Shown here piece by piece: positions 34,088 to 46,002 of a stretch of 64,000 bases of DNA; within the stretch, counting starts at the first letter, position 1; each line of letters begins with the position of its first letter. Below the pieces are notes generated by a model. The model ran no database searches. It was not told the origin of the DNA and worked only from the letters and a program-made list of their open reading frames with translations. Source of the DNA: Gliomastix tumulicola (taxonomy: Eukaryota > Ascomycota > Sordariomycetes > Hypocreales > Bionectriaceae); contig BCHX01000001.1 in the NCBI GenBank assembly GCA_001599755.1, forward strand, positions 5,208,001-5,272,000. Direction: 5' to 3'. A program made the position numbers and the translations under genes.

Positions 34088-36293
34088 TGTAGCTGTGGTT
34101 GAACGAAGGTCGAAATCTCAAGGCAGTGTGCAGTTGCTCTGAACGAATGAGGAGCAGACAGGAGCGAGGGGAAAGGCCAAACAGCCAAAAGAGGCGGTAT
34201 GGGAGTAGGGGGAGAAACTGGCAGAGGCTTCTAAGCAACCATAGTCCTCTCGAAGAAGAAGCTTGTCAAAGAAAGGGGATACCAAGGCAAGGCAACTTAT
34301 AGCGAAGGTGTGTTGAGAGGAGTGTGTTGAGAGGAGAGTGTGTGAGTGTGTGTGAGTGATGGTGATGGGAACAAAAAAGAAGGCCAAGCAGGGAAAGAAG
34401 GGGAATATTTAGATGTTCGATTGGGGAAAGGCTGAAAGCCGAGACCACCTTTCCCAACAACGAGGTGAATACGGCATCCAAGACGAGACTCTTCCAGAGG
34501 GACAAGCGCAGAGATCCAGGTCGGTGGCTATCTCTCGGGCTTCAGCCAGGGACCCACGATCACGGACAAGAGCGGATCTGGACTTGGGCCCTTGTCAGTC
34601 ACCACATTGCGTCGCATCTGTCACCTATGACAGCACGCCCCTGGGCGCGACGCAGGTGGGCTCTGCGCGCGTGAATCCAGAGCAGAGAGCACAGCTGGCG
34701 GCGTGCCGAACGGGACCGGGTTGGGCACGGGCTAGCCAGCTCTGGAGCTCTGTCGAGAGCTAGGAGAGAGCGAGACTGGCGCTGTGCTCTATCGGGAACA
34801 TGGGCCCAGGCAGCTCTGGGCTGGCTGGGTGGTGGTCTGGCTCTGGCTTCGCTTCTGGACAGCGCACACGGACTGCATCATGCAGAGGGGGGGGGGGGCT
34901 TGCAGGGGAGCTCCCTAGCTGCTCTCTCAGTTCTTTCAGGGCCTTCAGAGTCAGGACCCCCTCAGGTTCAGGGGTGGGCGCGAGAGCCCAGTGGCATCGC
35001 AGGGGCCGGGCATGGCTTGGCGGGAAGTCGCCAGTCGCTAGCCGTTGGGGCCAGAGTGGTGAGGCTTGAAGGGCTGCCCGGCCGATAGAGACGAGAACGA
35101 CGGAGGAGAGTCAGTCACAGAGAGAGCCACCCAGCAACAGTCCGCCTTTTGCGACAGGGGTCCGGAGAATTCTGGCCATCACCGCCCACCCACAGGGCCA
35201 ACACGGACCACAAGGGGTACGCGGATCAAGGGGGTGGCGCTTCGTAGGGTCCAGTCCCACGCGGGAACACGATGGGTGGGTGTGCCCGGGCTGGCAGTGC
35301 ACCGTAGCGTCTGCCCAATGGTCCATTCGATCCCACGCCCCTCCCCGTAGGAGTAGTCTGGGCCTGGTTGCTGTTCGTGAGGGACATGCAAGTCCCGTCC
35401 AGCAGGCGGCCGAAGGCGCTGGAGGCCACTGTAGCGGGCGACTGCAGCAGACGCATCCCGCCCTACGAGATTTGCTTCTCCGTCGCCATTGGCTCCCTCT
35501 CGACCCAGCAGATGCACGTTCTCCCCCCTCCCCTCCCCTCCCCTCCAGACCTGTCGGTACCGGATGGTGGCTACCAGGTAGGGAATATTGGCCGCCCCAG
35601 CAGCAGTCCTGATGGTTCGATAATACTCTGTCACTCTGCAGGCTCGTCCGTCATAAGGGACGCAGGCAGACACACTGCGAGCGAGCGGGGGGGCATCTCG
35701 CTGGGCCCCCCATCCGATCTGCTCTGGGCGGGGACGCCATGACCCTTGCCCTGCTGAGGTTGCGGACAATATCTGCCTGGGACGGATTTCCAATACTGCG
35801 ACTCCAGCGGACAGCGGGCAAGTCCAGACAAAGAATTACGTTGTGCCTGCACGTCTGCAGTGGGGGGGGAAGTCACCGCCGCCGGATCCCAAAGACGTCC
35901 CCGTCGTCGTATCCTGTCGTCACTGTATTGCTTCTCTCTGTCGCGCCGAGCGAGATGAGCAGGATTGCCGCGGGCAGGACACGTTATCGGTGTGGACAGT
36001 GGCTGAGAGACAGAGAGAAACGACGTTGCTGGTGGCTGGCTCCGCTCGGGAAATTAAATATCGAGCGGTGGCGGCTACTACTCCCAAAGTCTATTTAAAG
36101 AGAATGAAGCAAGCAAGAAGCAAAAAATGTGTGCAAAAAAAAAAATGCACTGGGTCTCCGCGGGAAGCGTCATCGCAGTTTAGCTTGTCGGTGGTTGAGT
36201 CGTGGCGTCAAGCGTTGCGAAAGCCCATAAATTAAAAGCAAGACACTGTCGCACAGAGCAAATGAGACACTCTGTCTCTCAGCCCTCTCACAC

Positions 36294-36307
36294 GGGGGGG
36301 GGGGGGG
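36294..36307. repeat. 14-G homopolymer
   Basis: Run of 14 G on the plus strand in the GT2 upstream region. Its length is prone to sequencing error. Confidence 0.8.
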
Positions 36308-37378
36308 CTGCAGCCACCGGCGTAACGCCTCATTTTTTCCCCCAACATTCCTGACCGTTGAGAATTGGTACCCAAATGAAGTGATATTGAAGTGATATTA
36401 ATAACGGCGCGGTACGAAATACATCACGCGCAGACGGGCAGGTGCGACCTGGGCGCCTGCCGTGTCACCCTTCAGCTGCAATTTTGGCCGTCATCCGCGC
36501 GAAATCGCCAACGACAAATGGAAAGTGGAAAAGGCAGGCAGAATGCGACCGCTGCAAATGACACGCATCATCACGCATCCAGAACCATCTGCAAGCTGCA
36601 TGCAATCAATCAACTAATATCGGCCTGCAACGTCCTGTAGCCTGTACCCAGCAGGTGGTACTGGCGTGTGTGTTCGTCCTGCAGGGTGGTGGTGCCAATG
36701 CCCATGACCAGCTGGACACATGCACTCGCTAAGTTCCGGATCAGCACCAGAACCTCGTGGACATGTCCTCAACCCAGCAGCTGTCCGATGCAAGTGCTTT
36801 TTCGGGCCTCCCGAAGGCTTGGGTGTGATTTGGCTTGCATTTTCCAATGGTCTGCTGCACCTTGCAGGTCCAGCGCAGCGACGGGCATGCCATGCACCGA
36901 CTAATTAGCTGACGTCCGTCCGGCACCGAGAGAGAGAGCATGGCTGTCGCTTGCCACCGCTTTTTGCTTGCTTGCTTGACTCAGGCCGCCAAACACCACC
37001 AGTCACCGAGCGAGATGCCCAATCTCCTTTCCAGTTGTGGCGTGAAATGGACCACTACGCTACCGTTCTGTTAGGCGCCCGCGTCACTAAAATCTGAGCG
37101 GCTGCACTAGCACCATCGCCTCTCTCTCTCTCCAGGAACGCGTTCGCACAAAGGCGCTGGAGCTTGACGCCTCTTCATCTCCACGATTCACAGGCACCAA
37201 GAAAAAAAACTCTGTCACGAGTAATTTCCTCAATCACGGTTTTATTTGGCGCCCGCCCGCCGCCCTCCCGAGATGAATTAAGATCGGAGGCTTTCAATAG
37301 TTGACAGGCAAAGCTTAATGAGCATATCAGTGACGCCAGCACCGCCTTGTGGCTGCTGCAGGCTGAAATTGCACGGGA

Positions 37379-37401
37379 ACACACACACACACACACACAC
37401 T
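37379..37401. repeat. AC dinucleotide microsatellite
   Basis: About eleven AC units in non-coding DNA. Confidence 0.85.
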
Positions 37402-39430
37402 CCTATTCTTCCATTTTGTATCTGCCGGCTTGCCTCATCCCAGAGACAAAAGATGCAAGCATTCCAATGGTCTGACGAGCACACACAAAGAGTACGTATC
37501 TGAAGGGGGTGTGTGACTACGGTCAGACTACCGTCCCATTAGCCTGCACTGAATTGTCTTAGACACTCGCCCGTCCATCCTCTTCGGGACGACACTTCTC
37601 AGCCCTAGACAATATCTCCCCTCTTTTGCCTCTCTTTTCGTCCTCGCTGCACAATTATTGATTTTTTTACCCCTCGGTTGCCGCTGTACGCCAAGTTGTG
37701 CGAGGCAATTCGTGAAAAAAAAGCGACGGCCGAGGAGAGAGGGGAAAAAAACAAAAGGGACCATGCATGAATGAACCTGCAGCAACAAAGTCGCTCCAAA
37801 TGCTGACCACCACCACCACTACCACGACCCGTATTCCGCTCGTGTTACCGATTCGCGATCCATAAGCTGGGAAGGCGATCCAGGGTGCAAATTGATATGC
37901 CGCTTATTAACATGGGAAAGAAGAAGAAAAAAGAAGGGCCTATCTCACGAACAGGGGACCACATCTCGCTCCGGACCGATCTCACGAGCAAATATGAAAA
38001 ACCAGAGGGAGGGAGAAAAAAACACCCCTCTGATCTCTGTCTAGTATCTAGATCGGCCTACGACCACGTATCGCTTTTCGCGAGTAGACGAAATGGGTGA
38101 CCGGGGGGGTGGTGGGTGTGAAGTTGAGGTATTCTTAGTTCCGTACATAATCTATGTGGACCGTCCATCTGGATGGAATTCAGGCTGACTGACCGTTACT
38201 TCTTGTCTCTCTCTCGGCTAGATAGGCTTCTGCCCGTTAGTTAGCTTCGCAACGCTCAAGACATTGTCTCGGGTGCGTGCGTGTGTGCGTTGTCCTTGCC
38301 TGGCCCCCCACCGACCAGGCCAGGCCAGGCCAGAAAAGATGGCAAGGGTATGATCAATACGAGCTCTCAATCCCACCCTGAACCCTGCGGTGGCTACGAT
38401 AGCCTCAGTGGGGATTTCTTTCCCTTGAGAAAGGGGACTAACACACACACACGCCCACCCCCCCATGTCACTTGGGTGGAGGAGGTACATCCAGTTCGGT
38501 GGCCCAGCCCAGCAAAGCGCAAGTCTAGATGGGCATGCCCAGTGCCGGAAGACGAGAGATCCGTGTCCAGGCCGTCGTCAGGATCAGCGAGATCAGCTCC
38601 AGATCAGCGGTCTACGGTGAGTGTTTCGCTCTGGCTGTATCACCAGCACCGCCAGCCGCGGGGGGGTGGTCCAGCCCTTCTTACAAACCAAACCGAACGG
38701 AACAGAAACAGAATAAGCAACAGATGAGAGAAATGTTTGCAGGCCCCCCACTGCGACGGCAAGAGGCCAAAAAAACGAAAGGCCGTTGGGAAAGAGGAAC
38801 CTCGGGCAGAAAGCAGGCCAAGTGACGCCGAGGAGGGGAGCGGGGAGCGAAGAAAGAAAGAAAAAAAAACAGCTCGCCTAGGTATCCAATACGACGCAAT
38901 AAGCAGAATCAAAGAACCGGTGAGAAGGGCCAAGCAAAAGCAAAGCACCTTTCTGGCTTGCCATCCCACGCTCTCAGTCAGGCAGTCAGCCTTGCAAACC
39001 ACTCTCCCTGCACACGTGTGGGCTGGGACCGCACACCTTCCGTGAATGACTGCATTGCATGCATGACGACTTTGCTGCGTTGTCGTCAATTATTGGATGG
39101 GCAATATAACCGAGTGCGCGCGTGTGTGTGTGTGGGGGAGGGTAAGCACAGCGCCAGATCTCTCTTATCTCTCCCCCCAGGAACGTCGGCACATATTGTG
39201 GTTCTTCTAGAAACGGTGACTGCTTACCCAATATACGCCCGGCGATGAAGCCATTTCTCGCCCATCTCCGTCCCCATCAGCCCATCTCGCAGTCTATCTA
39301 TCTATCTGCTATCTATTCAATGAATTATCCATCGTAGTCGTGCGTGTGAGTGAGTGAGTGAGCTGTCTGTGGAGTTTTGTCGTAACACTCGGATCTCGCC
39401 CCCCGACTCAACATCCCTGCAAGGCAAAAG

Positions 39431-39450
39431 ACAAGACAAGACAAGACAAG
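39431..39450. repeat. ACAAG pentanucleotide tandem repeat
   Basis: Four perfect ACAAG units, with partial units at each side, in the 3' flank of the GH16 gene. Confidence 0.85.
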
Positions 39451-39731
39451 ACCTAACGGAGCCGAAGCGAAGCTATTATCGTACTATTATTGGGGTTATA
39501 TTCGATATTGTGAAGTAATAATATCCCATCCATTAAGTTATCTGGAGAAAGAAAAAATAAAGAGCCAATTCGTAGAATCCCATGCTCCAGCCAAGCAAGC
39601 AAAAGAAAAAACACCGATATGATCTAGTCCTCCGTAGAAGAAAAGCAAATTCGTCATGATAGTAGTAGTTGCCCAAGAACAAAAAGAAAAAAGAGTACAG
39701 CCAATTAATTAGAGTAGATGAAGCCCCCCAT

Positions 39732-41268
39732 CTACAGCTCCTGCTCCTGTCCGCAGGCGCCGAGCTGCCACATCTTGACAGACTGGACCGTCATGCCGCG
39801 GGTGTCGCCCTCGCCCCAGGTGGGAAGCCACTCGTCGGCCGAGTCCCAGAACGCCCACTGGGCATTGGTGGCGCCGTCGAGCCAGGGCTTGCCGCCGATC
39901 TTGTCACTGTAAGGATGAGTTAGCATCATGTCTGGCAGGGTCTTGTGAAGAGAGAGATGAGGTCACTTACAGGAACCATCCGTTCCTCGAGCCAACGGCG
40001 ACGTTGAGGATGAGGTAGAAGCGCTCGTCAAAGGGCGCGTTGCCCGTCGTGGAGTTGGAATGAGCCCAGGGGTTGGCCAGCAGGGTCGAGTTCTCGTCGG
40101 ACATGCGGCTGAAGCCACCCAGATCGTACAGCGGCTTCTTCTCCTTGAAGCCCATGAAGAAGATCTGGCGGATCTTGCTGTCGACGTAGAAGTAGAGGTA
40201 CTTCTCGGTCCACTGGATGCCGTACGTGTGGAACTCCTCTGAGTAGTCGCCGCGGCGGATCTTGTTGGCCGACGTGGTGCGCCAGTAGGCGTCGCTGGCG
40301 GCCGTGGGCGCCCAGTGCATGGTGCCGTAGTAGTAGTTGCGGCCGCCCTCGGGGTACTTGCGCCCGTTGCCGCGCGACTCCATGATGTCGATCTCGCCGC
40401 TGCGCGGCCACTCGCCGTAGACGGAGTCCTCGGGCATCATCCAGATGGCGGGCCAGAGCCAGTCGCCGCGGGGCAGCTTGGCCACGACCTCGACGCGGCC
40501 GTAGCGGATCGACTTGCTGCCCTTGGTGCTGATGCGGGCGGAGCGCACGGGGGGCACCATGACGCCGTCGATGGGGTCCGAGGTGACGATGCAGGACGTG
40601 TTCTTGGTGCCCGTGCACGAGCCGTCGCCGTTCTTGCCCGAGGACAGGTCGAGGGTGTAGTTGGAGAACATCTGGTCGGTGGTGATGCCCGTTGTCTCGT
40701 TGGTCAGCGTGGGCACGATGTGCAGGCCCGCCGCGTCGACGTACGAGTTCTTCTCGTCCGTCGTCGTCCAGTCGAAGGAGCCCGTGCCGTAGCCGTCGAG
40801 CTGCACCTCGTGGCGCCAGATGCTCTTGTCCAGCCCGTTGCTGAAGTCGTCGTCGTAGATGAGGCAGAAGTCCGGCTGGATGTACGGCGCCGACATGAAG
40901 TAGCACACGACGCCCGCCGCCGCGATGCCCAGGAACATGAAGGTGCCCACGATGACGTTGTTCCACCGCGTCTTCTTGACGGCCGGGTCCTTGAGCCACG
41001 GCTTCTCGTACTCGCCCTTGAGCCGGTAGCTCTTGAAGCGGTGCTTGGCGCCGCCCATCTCGGGGAAGGGATACCGCACCTCGGAGCCCGTCTCGGAGTA
41101 GGCGGGCGTCGCCATGGCTGACACGGGCGCGGGCGCGAAGCCGACAGGAGGGAGCACCTGCGAGATGGACGAGTGGGCGGACGAGCGCTGGGGCTTCATG
41201 ATGCTCTTGGGTGTCGATGCCGGGGCGATCTTGCGCTGTTGGATGGTGCTTTCAGGTGTGTCTGACAT
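39732..41268 (-). CDS. GH16 type II membrane glycosidase/transglycosylase
   Basis: Two exons (39971-41268 and 39732-39906) give 490 aa, with a 64-nt intron (GTAAGT/TACAG). The N-terminal 100 residues are cytosolic and Ser/Pro-rich, then one membrane anchor spans about 103-125. The rest is a GH16 jelly-roll domain. The catalytic signature EIDIME gives E292 (nucleophile), D294 and E297 (acid/base). The nearby WLWPAIWMMP segment is typical of laminarinase-like GH16. It probably cuts or transfers beta-1,3- or beta-1,3/1,4-glucan at the wall face of the secretory path. It is shorter than KRE6/SKN1. An upstream in-frame Met at about 41352 exists, but the start at 41268 gives the usual short polar N-terminus. 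Confidence 0.92.
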
Positions 41269-43245
41269 GATGAAGGAGAAGAAGAAGGGAAGTGAGTGAA
41301 GGAGACGATGTCTTTTGTAGAAAGGTTGGAGTTGTTGAGGATGAATGAGCAAGGAAGATCTCGCGGTCTAGTCTTGGCCGATCGGTCAAGATATAGAGAG
41401 AGAAAAAACAGGTTTCCCACGAGTCTAAGCTGAAGCCGGGAAGCGACGAGACGGGACGAGAGCGTAGACTTGAGGATCAGACCTAGATCTCCGAGAGCAA
41501 CGAGCAGGAAGGAAGAAAAAAATAAGGGCCCAGGCCATGTGTGATATCAGACGCGGCCCAGCCCATGCCTGCTGCTGCTGCTGCTGCCAGCCAGACGGGA
41601 CCGGAACTGGGCCCAGGCCACCACCATCTCGCGGACCCCGGCAGCTGTCTCTGTCCACTGGAGCTTCCAGCTCTTCTTAGTGAACGTCGAGAGAGAGAGC
41701 CTGAGAGAAAGGGCACCGCCTACGCTAGACCAGCCAGACCAGACCAGAGCTGCTCCATTCCGAAAGCTAGCCGCCCAGGGCCAGATCGTCGATAGATAGA
41801 GTCTAGCCTAGTCCCAGGAGTCTAGACACACGCCCTCCCCCCTGTCCTGACCCTGTCCTAACCCTGACCCCCTGCTCGTGCATCGGCGTCATCCCTGTCG
41901 GGCCCCCTTATCCAGGACAAAAAAAGAGGCAAGGGCAAAAAAGACCATCACAGCGCGCGTCAAAGCACACACAAACCCACCTCTCTCTAGACCGGCCCTC
42001 AGAGCTCCAGCGCCATGCAGGGCCGGCCCATTCTCTATCAATAATCCCGTCTGGATCGAGACGGCGGCCCACGGCACAAGACAGCTGAAAACGAAGCCAG
42101 GCCAAGCACCCTCCTCAACTGAAAGACCGGTCTTGTCACAGCCTCAGGATCAGTCGAGAGTGAAGGACGAAGAGTCATGAAGCACAGGACAGAGTCCCGT
42201 CAGAAAAACCCCCCACCCACTGCTCGTTCCTGTGCCTGGCCCTTTCTCCTCCATTCCCGCCCATCCAACAGCCAGATCCGACGGCCCTCTCTTTCTTTGT
42301 CCCTCTACACCCTCTTCTTCATCCTTGCCAGCCACATCCAGCCAATCAACCAACCACACTGACGGCATATCAAAACACGCCAGAAAAACCACTCTTCGTA
42401 TTCAAAGACCCTCCTCCTGCATAGCTTATCTCTGTCTCCCCCCCCCCTGGCAAAAAGAGGCGTCATGTCCCAAGGCAAACAAACCCCTCTTTTCGTATTC
42501 GAGCGTATGGAACTCTGGTGTATGTCCGTAAGATGTGTACATGCATGCATGTGAAATGGCAGCAAATAGTCCCAAGCCTCCCCTAATTCTAGACAAGACC
42601 TGGTCCCTCCCCCCCCTCCCTTGTCCACCTTTGGGGCTGAACAGGAGGATAACACAGGGAAAAAAAAGTGTTGCCCAGGCCAACACGTGGTGGAGATTTA
42701 GGTGACTTGTCCAAGCGTCCAGGCACAAGCTGGCACTGACTAGCGTGGGAGAGCTCGGTTGACTGAGTGAATGGGCGATACGCGCTCGAGAGAGTCCCGT
42801 CTCTGTCTCCCGCTTCGGTGCCGTACGGAGCTCGCCTTGCAAGGATGCTATCACGAGCTTCCATCTAGGCTCGCCGAGACCCATGCAGGCTGAGTGTCTA
42901 GGGTAAGTTAGTGAATATCAACCTCAGTCACGGTCTCTTCACCAAACACATACCAAGCGTAAGAGCAGTTGGGTCAAGCTTTGCGACAAGCTTGATAGAA
43001 ACAATGATAGAAGAATCCTCATAGATGCTAGTTCCTAAATGTACGAATGAATGTCGCCCGCTCCGGTGCAAAACAAGAATAAACCCATCATCTAGCGATA
43101 TTTCCCCATGGCACGTATGCACACCAGTCCCAGTTTGTCCCGTCTTCCCAGCACAATAAACTCCCCTGTCCTCCATGACAAGACCACGAAGCCTGGTCTA
43201 GAGGCCTCTAGGGCCCCAGAGACGGCGGCAAGCTCAGAAGATCTT
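41269..43245. other. 2 kb upstream of GH16 / downstream of KAR9
   Basis: 1977 bp without a recognisable gene. It holds a short CTG tract near 41570-41587 and several C runs. Part must be the GH16 promoter and part the KAR9 3' UTR. Confidence 0.4.
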
Positions 43246-46002
43246 CTAGTCCTTCTTCCTGGCCTCGGTCCTGTGCCCCTGCTGGCTCTCCGTCTTGCGG
43301 AAGAGCCTCTTCGTCCCGCCCACCTTGCCGAGCTCCCCAAACTTGTTCTTGCTATAGTCGTCGGGCGTCTGCGCCCGCTGCGTCTGGCCCGGTGCCGGTG
43401 GCTGTCCCTGCGTCTGCTGCAGGGCCAGCGGCAGAGAGGGAATCCTCCTCTCCCCGCTGGCCAGCCTCACCTTCTCCTTGACGCTCTCCACCCATGCCTT
43501 GTTCTCCTCGCTCATCTCCACCTTCTTCCCCGATGGACCGGCCAGGCCAAGGAACGAGCTGTCGTCCTCCACCCAGCTAAGGCGCGAGTTCGACCGGGAT
43601 CTCGTGTCCCTCTCCTCGGACCCGGGCTGCATCCCGTCGGGTATCCTCGTCGGGAGCGGCGTCCCCGCCCTCCGCCTCGCTGCCTCGCTCTCACGGCGCG
43701 TCTTACGCACCGCCAGAGGGGTCATGGGCGTATCGAGGGCCGAGGCCGGCCTGCTAGGCGGGCTGGATCCAATCCCACCGTCCCGGACTTCTACCTTGGC
43801 CTTCTCCGTCCCTGCCGAGCGTCGGCCGTGGTGGCTGGCGTATTCCTTGAGATACTCACTAAGATCGGCCCAACCGCCGCCCACACGGACCATGACACGC
43901 TCCCCATTCTCGCCCACACACCGTATGAAGAGCTTGATGGGCGCCTCGCCCGTCGACCGGGCTAGGTGATACACCTTGATCTCCTGCTGCGTCCGGCTCC
44001 GAGGTCTGGAGTTCTTGGCCGGAGACAGTGTGAACGAGGGGGTTGCTGTACGCTGAGACAGACTCGACACGCTCCTCTTAAAGGGCTCCTTGGACGGCTT
44101 CCTTCTGAGCTTGGGGAGCTGGAGATCCGGGGGATTCAGGTTGGGAGGCTCTTTGGTCAACCTGATCTTAGCAGGTATATTCTCGATGATCTCGCTAATC
44201 TGCCTCTGCAGATGCTGATCTCCCAGCCGGTCGCGCTGCTGTGGTTGCCACGGAGGGCTTCCGATCTCCGACCCAGTGAACGAATCATCCAGGAAGCTTT
44301 CGCTGAACGATCCCTCAAGGGGCGTCCTAGGCAGCGTCGAGTCGTCATTGTCTCGGCCCGTCTCTGTTTGGGCGTCGTCGGAAGCGGCCATCGACGTGTC
44401 CCGCGAATCGGGCTCGGGTAGTGGAGGTGAGCTGGGCGGGCTCTCTGTCGATCTGACATACTGAGCCTGCCGTACTCGTAGACGGGAGATGTCTGGTGAC
44501 GCCGATACTTCAGGGAGATCACTCGACATATCGAATTGACTAGAAGCGCCATGAAGTACTGTCGAAGTTTGCGAGGAAGCACTACTCCTTCTCGTCTCCC
44601 CTCGTAAGGGCGGCAGCTCGAGTTCGTCCTCCCCGCCCGATGAGCCTGACAGGTCCTCGGGGGTTCGGGGAGAGTCACCATCCAGCGTCAACGGCAGTTG
44701 TGATGTCCGCACGGGAGGCGGGCGGTGGTGGTGATGATGATCTGCTGTTGTTGGTGTCGGCGGCCGTACTGAAGTGGCTGGTGTTCCGTCGCCTGCCCCA
44801 TCTGTAGCAGTGACATCCGGTGTATCTGAGGCCTTGACCTTGCCCCGGCCGCGCTTAGAAGGCTCCAGGAGATCGTCTTCTCTGACCGGTACAGGCAGTG
44901 TGATGGCCGGGTCGCCATTGATCCCGACGACGGGCAGTTTCTTGGACGGAATCGGTGCGGCCGATTCGTCCCGGGCTTCCTCGCCAGATGAGCGAGACTG
45001 AGACACACTGCGGGCGGACTTTGTCCAGTCCGCAGACCGTATCTTGTGTTCGCACGCAGCTACCCAGTCGGCATACCCGTGCTCCAGGACCTCAACGCGG
45101 TCCAGCCACCCATCCGGCAGGGTATCGAGGTATCCCTCCAGCTGATCCAGCATGAAGTCGAGATGCCTGCCGGGAACACCAAGCTTGGAGTCGATAACGG
45201 ACTTCATGATGTTGAAGTCGGCACGCGCCAACTTGGAGCGAACGTCAACTCCGGACTGCCCTGCCGGTGGCGTGTTGATGGCCAGCCAGCCCGACTGGAG
45301 GGCATGCTCGGCCTTCTCGATAGCCGAGAGCAGTGCTGGTATCCGCTGCAGCACGCTGATCCGTATGCTCCAGATCTGCAGTAACCTCGACAGCTTGGCC
45401 AGGTTGGGAAGCGTCTGGACGACGATAGCCGTCACGACGGCCGTGAGGTCCTCCATCTTGTTGTAGTTCGAAACGGTCGAGTGATTCGATCGGTAATCCG
45501 ACAGCGGTGTCGCCGGCCTCGAGAGAGGCAGGATGTGATTCGTCATGACATGTCTCTTGATCTCCTCGACCTCCAGCTCCTCCAGCCCGTGGGAGATATC
45601 CTCCACCCTCATCTCGTACCTGGCTACATCCCCAGCAGGCAGACTCCCCAGATACCGCTCCACACCCTGGCGAAAGGGATCCCTCTCCCGCTCGCTCGGC
45701 TCGTCAAAACCCGCGGAGCCACCCTCACCCTCAACCTCCCCCGGCCACGGCCACTCCTGCAGCTCGTCCAGCCACGCCCATATGCTCTTGGACGCCACGG
45801 CACACTGCATCGCGAACTCGCGCTCCGCCGCCGAGGCCGCAGCCAGGCACTTTCCCAGCGGTCCCGTGGCCGTGGCCAAGGCATCGACCGCCGTCGCGGG
45901 GGACAGGTGAGCCAGTATATCGTCCGACACTCGGTGCCTCGTAGGCGACTGGCCGCCGGAGGTGTGCCTCACCGGGCGTAGAAGCTGCGGCGGCTCGTTC
46001 AT
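43246..46002 (-). CDS. KAR9: KAR9-family cortical/spindle-positioning protein with GAS2-like segment
   Basis: Single exon, 918 aa. The first 400 residues are helical and follow the KAR9 pattern, with an ILAHLSPATAVDAL start, a WLDELQEWPWP motif and a long helix around LLQIWSIRISVLQRIPALLSA written here only in part as its key block. The middle is disordered, Ser/Pro-rich. Near residues 670-730 a compact segment with RVGGGWADLSEYL resembles the GAS2/GAR microtubule-binding domain. An SxIP-like TRIP motif follows at about 780 and could bind EB1. KAR9 links the EB1 protein to myosin V and actin to orient spindles and nuclei. The family call is by recalled similarity; the GAS2 call is by motif. 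Confidence 0.8.
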   Translation of the reverse strand: MNEPPQLLRPVRHTSGGQSPTRHRVSDDILAHLSPATAVDALATATGPLGKCLAAASAAEREFAMQCAVASKSIWAWLDELQEWPWPGEVEGEGGSAGFDEPSERERDPFRQGVERYLGSLPAGDVARYEMRVEDISHGLEELEVEEIKRHVMTNHILPLSRPATPLSDYRSNHSTVSNYNKMEDLTAVVTAIVVQTLPNLAKLSRLLQIWSIRISVLQRIPALLSAIEKAEHALQSGWLAINTPPAGQSGVDVRSKLARADFNIMKSVIDSKLGVPGRHLDFMLDQLEGYLDTLPDGWLDRVEVLEHGYADWVAACEHKIRSADWTKSARSVSQSRSSGEEARDESAAPIPSKKLPVVGINGDPAITLPVPVREDDLLEPSKRGRGKVKASDTPDVTATDGAGDGTPATSVRPPTPTTADHHHHHRPPPVRTSQLPLTLDGDSPRTPEDLSGSSGGEDELELPPLRGETRRSSASSQTSTVLHGASSQFDMSSDLPEVSASPDISRLRVRQAQYVRSTESPPSSPPLPEPDSRDTSMAASDDAQTETGRDNDDSTLPRTPLEGSFSESFLDDSFTGSEIGSPPWQPQQRDRLGDQHLQRQISEIIENIPAKIRLTKEPPNLNPPDLQLPKLRRKPSKEPFKRSVSSLSQRTATPSFTLSPAKNSRPRSRTQQEIKVYHLARSTGEAPIKLFIRCVGENGERVMVRVGGGWADLSEYLKEYASHHGRRSAGTEKAKVEVRDGGIGSSPPSRPASALDTPMTPLAVRKTRRESEAARRRAGTPLPTRIPDGMQPGSEERDTRSRSNSRLSWVEDDSSFLGLAGPSGKKVEMSEENKAWVESVKEKVRLASGERRIPSLPLALQQTQGQPPAPGQTQRAQTPDDYSKNKFGELGKVGGTKRLFRKTESQQGHRTEARKKD

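Larger units (their letters stand above)
34088..39731. other. 5.6 kb non-coding region upstream of the GT2 gene
   Basis: The first 300 bp next to the GT2 ATG form a pyrimidine-rich leader on the minus strand. The rest has no frame resembling a known protein on either strand. It contains a 12-G run near 34887, a 14-G run at 36294-36307, an AC tract near 37379-37401, a GT tract near 39119, a TCTA tract near 39294-39306 and an ACAAG tract at 39431-39450. It may be a long promoter, a long spliced leader or hold a non-coding RNA; the sequence alone does not decide. Confidence 0.45.

Noticed and set aside
35179..35793. 204-codon minus-strand frame in the GT2 upstream gap
   Set aside because: No domain, no coding-like composition, no intron signals that extend it.
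40315..41121. 268-codon plus-strand frame
   Set aside because: Antisense to the GH16 gene; Arg/Val/Ala-rich with no domain.
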